A stretch of 64,000 nucleotides of DNA from Epiperipatus broadwayi (lineage: Eukaryota; Onychophora; Udeonychophora; Euonychophora; Peripatidae). Below the pieces are notes generated by a model. It saw only the letters and a list, made by a program, of their open reading frames with translations. It ran no database searches and was not told where the DNA came from. Shown one piece after another: positions 49,042 to 59,295 of this stretch; the stretch's first letter is position 1, and each line of letters starts with the position of its first letter. The translations under genes and the position numbers were made by a program. Where the stretch lies: NCBI GenBank assembly GCA_028023455.1, contig JAQFVV010000014.1, positions 2,795,336 through 2,859,335 of the forward strand. The letters are read 5' to 3'.

Positions 49042-50353
49042 TTGTTGCAATTTATTACAGCATCTTAAAACTTAGAACTGCATCCTAAACATTAATCACT
49101 TATATATCATACATTGAATCTATCTGATTATTGTTAATTATGATTTTTATTATAGATTGCTACTGAAAATTTTAATAGTTAAAAAAAATTGATGTAAAAC
49201 ATAATATAGACTTACTAGGTAATTGAATGATTAGTTACTCAAAAGTAGTGGCTATTTGAACAAAAGAAGTGAAAGGTCGATCTTCAATTTAGAAACCCTC
49301 TACTTCTAAAGTCCATTGAAATTCATAAAGGATTCTACCTTTTTTAAAATCCCACATTCTTTTTTTAAAGAAAGAAGTAGAAAAATACAAGCTTGATAAT
49401 ATTTATTCTATTTAATTAATAATAATATTTAATACTAGCAGAAGATATGTTATAAATTTGAATAATCTATATAGTAGAAATGTGATAATTGTCTAGTCTA
49501 AAATTAAAGTCTATTTAAAATTTTGTACATTGACCTGCATGGTTTGATGTATACAATGATAGAATAATAAACGATAGAGCTTAAGATCTCTACCATTTCT
49601 GATGCTCAAGGTTTTTAAAATTTATGAGTTATAAACTCTTAAATTTTTTTTTGTATGTTATATGTATTTTAAAGAGTTGCATTTTTTAAAAAAATTATTT
49701 AAATATTAGTATTTATATATACTTTTTTTTAATGTCAATATGGTTTTATATATAAAGAAAGAATTATCTTTGCATATTAAAAAATATCCCAAATAAATCT
49801 GTTGACTAAATATTGCTTTAAAATGCTCATTTTTTAGTCTTTCATTAAAAATATTATTAATAACAGATTTGTTGCAAGTCAGTTGTAAATTCATAACAAT
49901 AGTCAAAAGAAACTTTCAATTCTACTACACCTTAAATACCTACTTTTTTTTTTTTAGGAACAACCTTTTTATATCAGAAATTTGTATTTCTTATATGCTT
50001 TAATACAATGCTAATGAGATGAACTCCATAAAGAATAAAAAATCCTTGAATAAAAGTGCAATCTATCATCAATGTGTCCTAGTCTTACTCAGTAATAGAT
50101 TTTCTTCAAACTATAGAACTCTTTAGATTGGATTCAGAATATGCTATAACTGGCCAATGAACAATAATATTATAAACAAATAGACAGTGGCATAAAAAGG
50201 CCAATCATATAACTAGATCAGTAAATGTGATTGTTCAAACTAAATTAGAGAAGTAAGGTCCATTTAAAATAGAGAAAAGTGTCACTGAATCATGTTTAGA
50301 ACAGTAAATCCAGTCTAAAACTCCTTTGACAATAATTCATATTGCTGTTGCAG
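49042..50353. other. AT-rich non-coding DNA
   Basis: No recognisable gene or repeat. The minus-strand frame at 49,706-49,906 has no family features. Confidence 0.5.
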
Positions 50354-50434
50354 ACAGAAGTCAAGCAAGTTTGAAGCAACAAGCGGCTGGAGTAAATGAT
50401 ATCAGAATTTTCCTAAGGCAAACCAGCATGGCTG
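50354..50434 (+). CDS. Possible small symmetric exon, unrecognised
   Basis: An 81-nt stretch of higher G+C lies between a plausible acceptor (CATATTGCTGTTGCAG ending 50,353) and a consensus donor (GCTG|GTAAGG at 50,435). One frame is open and includes QQAAGVNDIRIFLRQTS. It uses two bases of a split first codon and leaves one base over, so the exon would be phase-symmetric. The polypyrimidine tract is weak and I do not recognise the peptide. Its phase does not match directly with the candidate exon at 27.6 kb, so they would need intervening exons if in one gene. It could be a fragment of an old repeat. Confidence 0.3.
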
Positions 50435-50550
50435 GTAAGGTTTGGTTTGTTAAAATGAGTCACACATTCCTTCAACCTATTGATTATTATTGACGTCAAC
50501 TATGTATTGTAATCTTTCTAACTATATCAGTCATAAAACTTTCATGTTGT

Positions 50551-51176
50551 TATTATTATTTAAGTAATACTTTGGGTGCAATTTGAAATTTTTAATTGTA
50601 GTTTGTAATGTTTAATTGACTATTTATTAGTCTACATTCAATATCAGTTGTATTTGCCTGTTTAAAGAGATTTATTTAAACTTCTTTGTATCAATAATTT
50701 CAATATCTATGTTCAAGTTGCAATCTGACCATTAATAAAGGTGGGATTTGCCTTGTTAATAGTTTGAAATTGTTGATTGTTATTGATATTGAGATTATCT
50801 AAGAGTTGACTTATTTGTGATGATTACTTATAAACCCATTTAACCTTGAGCATTATTACACTTATTATTTAAGTAATATTTTGGGTGCAATTTGGAATTT
50901 ATTATTTCAGTTTGTAATGTTATAATTGATTATTTATTAAACTGCATTCAAAATAGGTTATATTTATCTGTTTAAAGAGGTTTGTTTAAACTTATTTGTA
51001 TCAATAATTTCAATCTCTATGGTCAGGTTGCAATCTTTAGTGTCCTATAAGTATAACTATATTATACCATTAATAAAAGTGGGAGTCCACCTTTATTGTT
51101 AAAAGGAGATTGCTTTGACAACAGTTTGAAATTTATGGTTGTTATTGATATATTGGGATTGTCTAAGTGCTAACTG
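50551..51176. repeat. Old direct duplication, unit ~309 bp
   Basis: Two diverged copies in the same orientation, beginning TTATTTAAGTAATACTTTGG (near 50,557) and TTATTTAAGTAATATTTTGG (near 50,866). Both continue through TTTGTATCAATAATTTCAAT, GTTGCAATCT and ATTAATAAAxGTGGGA to TTGTTATTGATAT. The second copy has small insertions near 51,035-51,060. Non-coding. Confidence 0.85.
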
Positions 51177-51984
51177 GTTTTTAATGATAATGTTAATTGT
51201 ATTTCAGTTAATTAGCCATAAAAAACATTATTTTCTAAAACATATAAACACAACAATCTTTTTGGTTCTCAAATGTAACAAAACCACCTGAGCAGTAAAC
51301 ATTTCATTATTTTTTATATTATAGATTTTTATACTGTATTCACCAATTTGTTATTTCATAACATTCTGAAATTTGTTTCCATAATAGGGAAAGTATTAAG
51401 CAATAGTATATGATTATTCTTTTGAGAGGTTTGTTAATGGTGGAACTTTTTTGAAATATATGTGAAACACTTGCTGCATATTGGAGAAATGGAATCCATA
51501 TATTTGATAAATAAACCACCAAATACCAAAAGACTAGTTCAATCATTAACATCTTACTATTTATGAAATAAGGAGTAACAAAATCAATTGTAGAAAAGCC
51601 TTTTCATATATAAAGATCTAATATCAGCTTGCAATGTCATAGAGGAATATTAAATATGGTATAGCATAAAAATTGAGAATCAAATAGAAAGAAAAGTAGT
51701 CAGAGATACCAAGAAGTAAATAGAAATATCTTGACTTTATTTTGTGCCCAGTCAATGGTATGAGTAATGTTATGATCTTGAAGTGGTCACAAGGCTAATA
51801 AAATTAGGCAGAATGTGTAAATTAAAAAAATAAACTACAAATAAAAGCTTTGATATGTGATATAACCAAAACAAACAGATACCTATTTATATCATATTTA
51901 AGTATGTGTACCCAAAATTGCATATGTTGAGGCAAAGCTATAGCATCAAATAATTTCTAGTATTCTCTTCCTAATTATTCAGAG

Positions 51985-52272
51985 CACCTTGACTCTGTCA
52001 TATATATAACTAGAGGAATTTAAACTTAAGAATTTTCAGTCTACATTTATTCTCCACTCCATTTCAAACAATCAACATACATGACCACATCACGATTCCC
52101 AATATATATATATATATTTCATGCAGATTCAGCACTCAACAGATGGGCCAGATATAATCTTTCATCAATTATTGCTTGGTTTATATGAAGATAACATTTC
52201 CTTAAATGGTAATGGGCAGGATTCAATCTTCTCATCCCTCCAACTATTCAATCATTCATTTCGTTCAAAAAT
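51985..52272 (-). repeat. Composite repeat copy A (hammerhead-like + tRNA-like)
   Basis: Minus-strand copy of a short repeat shared with 52,300-52,640 and 53,426-53,690. Reading 5' to 3' on the minus strand: a leader with GAATAGTTGGAGGGATGAGAA; a central block ATCTGGCCCATCTGTTGAG, GTGC...GCAT and GAAAT; then GGTCATGTATGTTGATTG and a B-box-like AAGTTTAAATTCC, ending CCTCTAG and a TA tract. The core is CTGTTGA rather than CTGATGA, one base off the hammerhead consensus. Copies A and B are head-to-head, so 52.0-52.4 kb is an inverted pair. Confidence 0.75.
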
Positions 52273-52299
52273 CAATGTTGGAATGCTCAAAGCCCTTGG

Positions 52300-52425
52300 G
52301 GAATTTGATTGTATATGTGTGTGAAGATTATGATCTGGTTCATCTGATGAGTGCTGGTTCTGCATGAAATATGTATTCTGAGGATTATCTATGTTTTTCA
52401 TATGTATGTGGTCATGCATGTTTAT
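52300..52425 (+). ncRNA. Repeat copy B with canonical hammerhead-like core
   Basis: Contains CTGATGA (52,344-52,350), a 4-bp stem GTGC/GCAT (52,351-52,354 with 52,362-52,365, one G-T pair) closing a 7-nt loop, and GAAA (52,366-52,369). This is the invariant order of the hammerhead ribozyme core, CUGANGA - helix II - GAAA. Flanking ATGATC (52,330-52,335) and GATTAT (52,383-52,388) could pair as the distal part of helix I. Helix III and the cleavage site are not convincing (a short UAU.../AUU), so activity is uncertain. The unit is followed in tandem by copy C with a period of about 134 bp. Confidence 0.4.
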
Positions 52426-52640
52426 ATAAACCAAACATTGATTGTAAATGTGTGTTGGAGCTTATGATCTGGCCCAACACAAGATTGCTGGTTCTGCTTG
52501 AAATATATATGTTAAAGATCATCTATCTTTTTTGTATGTAGTGATCATGTGTGTGGGTTGTTTGAGATGGATTGGAGGATGAATATTGAGAGAAAAATCC
52601 TAAGTTCAAATACCTCTAGTTCCATATATATATATATATA
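52426..52640 (+). repeat. Composite repeat copy C (degraded core, tRNA-like part, TA tail)
   Basis: Tandem to copy B. It has the same TGATTGTAAATGTGTG leader and CTTATGATCTGGCCC block, with ATGATC/GATCAT pairing retained, but the CTGATGA core is lost (AACACAAGATTG). Next come GATCATGTGTGTGGGTTG, a Pol III B-box-like AAGTTCAAATACC, then CTCTAGTTCC and a (TA)n tail ending near 52,644. The open frame 52,549-52,779 runs through the tail and is not a gene. Confidence 0.7.
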
Positions 52641-53425
52641 TATAATTAAATATGTAAAGAAGTATAGTGAGAGGATATGTTATGAATCTTTGTATATACA
52701 AGATAATTTTGAAAAATATATGAATATAGTTAAAGGTCCGGTAAAATTGGTTGGAAAATGGGTGTTATTAGATAGTTAGAAAATTTAATTTAAGTATAAT
52801 TATAGGTAAATTATATGTATATACAGTATTTATATAGATGATTATCATTCTAATTATGTTGAGTTTAAATTATTAAATACAGTTATAATATGTAAGAAAG
52901 AGAAAATTAGGAAATTTATAAATAATATTAAAATATAAATATATGATTATATAATGTAAATACATGATTATAATTTATAAGTAAATATTATGTATAATTA
53001 TTTATGTATGTAATGAATAGGAAATAGAATATTTATTTTATCTTTAATATTGTAATGTAAAATGAAGGCTGTAGATGGAGTTGCTGTAAAATAGAAAGAA
53101 TTATAATATAACTTTAAGTGTATTTACATCTTGATAAGGCTCCAATATATAGGGGCGAAATCCGGGTTGGTGAGTTTTATTAAACATAATATTATTATAA
53201 AAGTTGTCTTATTAAATATTTTTATTGAATTATTTTTAATATATATATAATTCTAAGGCAGTATATCATTTGCTTATACTGAATGTTCCCTATATATGTA
53301 AATAAAAGTATTTGAAGTCAGGACTTTATAATCTATTCATCCTCCACTCTAGATTGACATAAGGTCTACATAGGTATGATAATATCAAATCCAACAAAGG
53401 TTTTGAACATTACAACTTCTGTTTT

Positions 53426-53690
53426 TTAATGAAATGGACAGTTGAATAGTTGGAAGGATGAGAAGATTGAATTCTGTCTATTAAAGTTTGAGAAATTGCT
53501 ATCTTAATATAAACTAAACACTGATTGTATATATGTGTGGGAGATTATGATTGGACCAACTGATTAGTTGTAGTTCTGTATGAAATATATATATATTCAG
53601 GATCATGTATCTTTTTTGCATATGCATGGTCATGTGTATTGGTTGCTTGAGTTAGAATGGAGGATGAGGCAAATCCCTTTATATATATAT
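53426..53690 (+). repeat. Composite repeat copy D
   Basis: Full-length plus-strand copy alignable with the minus-strand copy at 51,985-52,272. It has the leader GAATAGTTGGAAGGATGAGA, TTATGATTGGACCAACTGATTA (core one base off consensus), GTATGAAATATATATATATTC, GGATCATGTATC and CATGGTCATGTGTATTGG. The last tRNA-like part is GGAGGATGAGGCAAATCCC followed by a TA tract. Helix II pairing is weaker than in copies A and B. Confidence 0.7.
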
Positions 53691-54127
53691 ATAAGCGACT
53701 TTCAGAATTATTTAAGGTTGGAAATTAAAAATTGCTTTCGATTTATTTATTTCATTATCAATGTGAAACTTTATTGATATAGTTAATAGTCAATTTATAT
53801 TGAAACTGTTATTTATATGCATATTCCTGACATCTATTTACATTTTTCACTGATCCAAGTACTGTTTCAATTTTAAAAATCACTTTGTCAGTAATATTAT
53901 ATAATACAAAATATATGTCTGACCATATTATGCATAGCATGATTTCAAATATTTAACAGTAATAGTCATAATCATGGCACTGACCATGGGAAGGAATTGT
54001 GTTATTTATTAGTGAATTACTTAATTCTAAGAAATAATACTCCTTTATGTTGTTTATCTTATAATCAATGAAATATAATATAAATCTTTATTATATAATA
54101 ATAACAACTTGTAAATACATCACAGAA
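53691..54127. other. AT-rich non-coding DNA
   Basis: Nothing recognised between the composite repeat and the Penelope-like 3' region. Confidence 0.5.
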
Positions 54128-54250
54128 AAATTATATATATAAAAGCCTTTTTCGGTAATTCTCAATTTTTTTACCCTTCTCAATATGATACCTCGTACTA
54201 ATACTAACACGTATATTACGTATATAGCGACATCTATTGACATTTTCTAT
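54128..54250 (-). repeat. Penelope-like 3' terminal region with hairpin motif
   Basis: Downstream of the Penelope-like ORF on the minus strand. It contains ATATTGAGAAGGGTAA, a loop, TTACCGAAA and AAAGGCTTTTATAT. GGTAA/TTACC and AAAA/TTTT can pair, in the order of a hammerhead fold (helix I ATA/TAT, core TTGAGAA, helix II, GAAA, helix III). The core departs from CUGANGA at two positions. The same block forms the middle of fold-back element 2 near 14 kb. Penelope-like elements are known to carry hammerhead motifs near their ends; assignment here is tentative. Confidence 0.45.
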
Positions 54251-54474
54251 AATTCACATTTTTATCATTTTATTTATTTCCCCTTATATTACTTTCCATT
54301 CTTTATCCATTACCCAATCATTCATTAAATCAATTGACTTTTTGTAAATGTTCATACATTATTTATATTATATTTTATATAATTTTTTCATATATTTTCC
54401 TTCTATTCATTTCCTTTATATAATTTAATTCTTATGTTTTTAATACAATCTATTTTATGTCCAGATTTTAAATA

Positions 54475-56044
54475 ATGAACATATAATCTGATCTATCATC
54501 CCTCCTTTCAATAGCACTATTATGTTCTTTTGCCCTTTGTTCTAATTTTTTATTTTTCCATAGTAAACCATAATTACATATCCCACAAGTAATTTTATAT
54601 ATGTTCCCTTTATATATTTCATATCATCTTTAATCTTATAATTTCCTATTAATATATCTAAATTTTTACTATTAGACCATCCTATTTTTATATTTTTATT
54701 CATATAATTTTTATTTTTAGTTAATATATCATAAATTTTAGGTGTATATGCAATTTTAATCCATTTTGTATTATTTAATATTTTATTCCCTCTAATATTA
54801 TTTTTATTATCATATAATATATTCCTAATATTTCTAGGATTATATCCATAGCTAGAATATAATTTAATAAATTGTTCTTTTTGTACTTCAGCGGTTTTTT
54901 TCATCAGTGTTATACCTATCATTTTTAATTTTAAAATTCTTAATTACTGCCATCTTTTGTGTCCATGCTTGTTGTGAATCCTTATAAATTACTTTTCTTA
55001 TTTTATCTTCTTTAATAAAATGATTTAATACAATCATGTTATTGTTTATCTTTATTTCTATATCTAAATATTTTACTTTATTATCTATTTCTTTTATTGT
55101 AAACTTTATATTATTTTTATTATTATTAAATTCATTATATATATTTTTTATAACTCTTTTATTCCCTATTACTAAGATATCATCTACATATCGAAAATAC
55201 TCTTTTATTTCTTTATTTATTATTCTATTCTTACAATATTAATTCCATTTATTTATAAATATTGAAGCATTAATCCACTTATTCACATCCCATAACCCAT
55301 CCCTTATTTATATTCCAATATTCATCTTTATATTTAAAATATAAGCTATTATTTATTAAATTTAACCCCTTTCCATAATGTCAATTATTTCCATATCCTA
55401 TATACATTTTAATTTTTTATAACTATTTTAATACTTTCATCCCTATATACTTGTACATTTTCTCTATATCCATTACAAAAATACTTTGTTTCTATTCATT
55501 TTTATTATATTTAACCTATCTATAATTTCATCAGTATTTTTAATACAAAATTCCCCATACCCCATAATATTTTATCCATTTATTTATATATCTACAAAAT
55601 TTCTTAAAATAAATTTGAAATTAAATAATAATCTTAATGATTATCCTCTTTTTTTTTTACTTATAAATATATATGATTTTCATACATTGATGGATACAAA
55701 AATCCATACTTATTATTATCAATAATTCCTTTCCTTTCCATTTTATTAATATCTCTATATATTACTTTTTATATTATTAGTAGGATCTTTAAATAATTTT
55801 ATATATCCTTCCTTTTTTATCTCATTTTCTATCTTATTATAAATCTTTAGAATACATTATAAAAATCTACTACCTTTATCTTTTTACATATTCTATATCT
55901 CTTTTCACAATATTTCTTATTTCTTTAGTATTCTTTTATATTTATATCCTTTAACATTTAATATTTCTAATTATTTTAAAAAATTCATTTCCTTTTATCA
56001 CTAAAAATTTCTAATTCTATTATTTCTTTTAATTCTTTATCCAT
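54475..56044 (-). pseudogene. Penelope-like element: RT + GIY-YIG endonuclease, decayed
   Basis: The ATG at 56,044 (minus) starts MDKELKEIIELEIF. Further on are YRDINKMERKGIIDNNKYGF (near 55,730), MDIEKMYKYIG (motif A-like, near 55,475), NSLYFKYKDEYWNINKG with WVMGC (near 55,330), and catalytic FRYVDDILVIGNKR near 55,190. Next is IKFTIKEIDNKVKYLDIEIK. Frame 54,922-54,542 covers the RT thumb/linker (LYSSYGYNPRNIRNI, IAYTPKIYDIL). A final frame (54,614-54,490) reads GNIYKITCGICNYGLLW and LEQRAKEHNSAIERRD, a recognisable but altered GIY-YIG nuclease (C-x2-C pair, Arg and EH retained; the YIG is degenerate). RT copies the RNA and the nuclease cuts the target. Frameshifts and stops, concentrated in 55,250-56,000, inactivate it. 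On the plus strand it appears extremely T-rich. Confidence 0.87.
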
Positions 56045-56099
56045 AAATTATAAAATAAGAGACTTACAAATTATTTTCTGAATTATAACTATTTCTTAG

Positions 56100-57150
56100 A
56101 AAGACTAAAACAAATTCCAAAAAAAAAAATTAACAAACAATAAAAAAAATCACAAAAAATAAAACACAAGAAAAAAAAAAGAAAAAAAGAAGAAAAAAAT
56201 TCAAAGATAAATAAGAAGAAAGAGAAAAAAAAATATTTAGACCTACTAAAAAAAAAAAAAGAATAAAAAAAAAAAAAAAATTAAAAAAAAAAAAAAAAAA
56301 AATATCAAATCAAGAAAAAAAAAAAAAAAAAAGAGAAAATAAAATAAAAACAAAAAAATTAAACAGGAATAAAAAAATACTATATTTTAAAAAAAGAATA
56401 TGAAATAAAAAGGGAGGTAGGAAAAAAATAATATAAAAAATAATATTTCGAATAGAAAAAATAAAAAATAAAATTATATAGAATATCTATAATAGGAAAA
56501 AAATTATAAAAAATATATAAATAATTTAATAATAATAAAAATAATATAAATTTACAATAAAAAAAAGATAATAATAAAATATTTAGATATAATAAAGAAA
56601 AAAACAATTTATTAAATCATTTATAAAGAAAAAAAAGAAAAAAATAAGATCAAAAAATAAAATTTTAAAATAAAATAATATAACACAAAAAAAACAAAAA
56701 AAAAACAATTTATTAAATAATTTACTATGATATATCCTAGAAATATAAATATCTTATATATAATAAAAATAATATTAGAGGGAAAAAATAAAAAACAAAA
56801 GCCTAAACTAAAAAAAAAATAAAAAAAAAAAGGAGGTCTAAAGAAAAATTAGATATATAATAGGAAATTATAAGATAAAGATGTATAAATAAAGAAATAT
56901 AAATATTTGGGAAAAAATTTCTAAACACAAACAATAGAACAACAAAAAAAAAGATGGGAGGGAAGAACATATATTATTAAAACAAAAAATGATTATAAAA
57001 ACAAGAATAAAATATAAGGAAAGAGAAGGAAAAAAACAAATATAAAAATAAATAAAATACAATTTAAAAAGAATTGTAAAAAAAAAAAGATAAAGAATAT
57101 AAGGGAAAAATAAAAAAAAAAATTAAAAAACAATAGACTAAAAGGTAAAG
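56100..57150 (+). pseudogene. Inverted, A-enriched copy of the same Penelope-like element
   Basis: A plus-strand sequence of almost pure A with some T and G aligns with the reverse complement of the element at 54.2-56.0 kb, in the same order. CCTACTAA near 56,243 matches the minus-strand 5' part. AATTTAATAATAATAAAAAT and AATATAAATTTACAATAAAA (near 56,520-56,560) match the block after YVDD. AAAATATTTAGATATAATAA and ATTAAATCATTTATAAAG match KYLDIEI and downstream. TAATAGGAAATTATAAG (near 56,857) matches the linker before GIY-YIG, and GGGAGG...GAACATATATTATT (near 56,957) its 3' part. It is about 1.05 kb against 1.8 kb and has lost most non-A bases and all coding capacity. The T-rich minus-strand frames over it are artefacts. 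Confidence 0.75.
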
Positions 57151-57720
57151 GAATAGAAAAGAAATAAAAATAAATTTTCAATTTACAGTGTTTTATAAAA
57201 AAAATTAATAATCTATTATTAGTGAATAAATCATAATAGAAAATTTGCATATTAAAAACTTTTTATCTAAAATTAAACATCTGTACATCAAAACCAATGT
57301 TGAACCCTGAATATCACTGCCTTATCTTTCTTGGATTATCCATTGTATCAACCAAGTCTGTGTTGTAACTTGTCAAGTTGATATTTGCACCCCTCCTATT
57401 CTGAATCTGCTAATTAACTACACTAAAGATATACTGCTTTTAGACCTGAAATTTCAAATCATTTTCAAAAGTGGATGCAGCATTATGGGGAATCACATGC
57501 CAATTTATCCACCCGTATTGTGCAACACAGATATGTAAATAATCAAGCCAAAGCACATACTGATGCAAAAATGAGCATGAATTTAACCTAGGACACACCT
57601 TCAAACCTACCTCCACCAGTGTTGTCTGCTCTGAATGTAATGATTCCAAATCCGAAGTGAAAGATTACTGGGACATTGCCAGATAACAATCAACAAAAAA
57701 GATTCCTGCTTCCCCCTTTC
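57151..57720. other. Unrecognised segment of higher complexity
   Basis: After ~150 bp of AT-rich DNA, 57,270-57,720 has balanced composition. The minus strand has a 69-codon frame (57,649-57,440) with WLDYLHICVAQYGWINWHV, which continues only through stops. It could be an old retroelement or exon fragment. I recognise no family and see no splice signals that define an exon. Confidence 0.35.
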
Positions 57721-59099
57721 AAAAAAATGGCCAGTATAAAATTGTATTTACCATCCAAAAATGCAAATTTTCTATTGTGATTATTGCCTAATAAATACCA
57801 TATTTTTTTTCTCATAGTCAGAGCCATGGTTATGAATAATTATTGTTAAGTAGTCAAAAGTATGCTTAGCATACCTTGCTAATTATATAATATAAAGCTT
57901 TTCTTTAAATATGGTTATGCATACATTTGTATTACATATTCCAAGATAAAGCTCACTGAATTCTTGAAGTCAAATATATATATTGTAACAGGATGAGCAG
58001 AAGATTGTACTTTTATGTATTCAAATGTATTGGGACAGTCTGCTTGTGGTGTACACTAAGGTGGATGTTTTCTTTCTGATGAATAAAAAGGGTGAAACTT
58101 TATTGTCCACTTTCATGCATGTTTTTTTATATTAAACTCATGTCCAAGAGAGATGAGAGTAAGATTTAAATAACTACTGATTCTACCCTTAACTTATCAT
58201 CTACATATTGTAGTTTACTCCTACTATTCCGAATTTCGAACTCAGGGAGATATTATTGTATGGATCTCAGGTTCAGGGAATATTTGTATCACTGTATTCT
58301 TAATCTGTATAAAATGAGTATATGTCTGTTAATAGGAGTGGATATAGTATACTGTTTACATGAAAATAATCATGATATGTGTGTAAGGATATGACTTAGT
58401 AGAATTTAACCACAGAAAAATAAACCAAGAAATATGTTATAACAGTTCAATAAATTTAAAGAACATATTTACATTGACTATTACTATTTGGATAATAAAA
58501 TTTAAAACAAGGTTTGGAAGAACTCATTTAGACATCCATGGTTATTTTTCATTTATGTTTGGTTTATATTAATGTTTCCCATTCTATATTACTCAGGACA
58601 TGTAGTGGATATTCTTTATGGGATCATCATATTATTATAAATATAATAACATAATCACTTTTTTTATATATCTTAATTAATGCCATGATGATTTAATAGA
58701 CTCCCTTGTTATGTATAATGGGTGTGCAATAAAAGAGAATTATAAAAGAGAATTGATAATTGCATATTGGAAAACAGATTACCATTTTTATGATTACTCA
58801 CTAGATTATTTATCAGTTACTTTTATTTCATTGAAATATAAATAAGGTTTCTCATGTTTGTTTAAGATTGTTTGTCATGTTTGTTTGCTATTGATATGCT
58901 GTCTGGATGTCCTGAGGATAATGGCATATCTGTTTTTGTCTTTGATAGAGATATGCTTGTAGGGCTATGGGAGAAATGAATTCAGATATAGAGGGCTATG
59001 ATATCCTCTGTATTTTGTTCCAAGCCCTCTCACCTTTTATTGATAAATTTTGATTACAATATATACTGCTTACTGAACTGCACATGTGCAGTATTTTTC
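57721..59099. other. AT-rich non-coding DNA
   Basis: No gene or repeat recognised; ordinary non-coding complexity. Confidence 0.5.
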
Positions 59100-59100
59100 A

Positions 59101-59134
<34 letters not shown>

Positions 59135-59175
59135 GGATGGATGGATGGATGGATGGATGGATGGATGGATGGATG

Positions 59176-59253
<78 letters not shown>

Positions 59254-59295
59254 CAGGCAAGTAGGTAGGTAGGTAGGTAGACAGACAGACAGACA
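59100..59295. repeat. Compound tetranucleotide microsatellite
   Basis: In order: (GATA)n about 59,100-59,132, (GATG)n about 59,133-59,177, (GATA)n about 59,178-59,252, a short break, (GTAG)n about 59,260-59,279, and (ACAG)n to 59,294. Open frames here encode only YLSI and HPSI repeats and are artefacts. Confidence 0.95.

Noticed and set aside
56380-57250. Minus-strand Phe/Leu/Ile/Tyr-rich frames looking like membrane proteins
   Set aside because: They are the complement of an A-rich decayed Penelope copy; composition alone explains them.
59100-59295. CRISPR-like regular repeats
   Set aside because: The units are 4-bp tandem repeats without spacers, in an animal-type genome.
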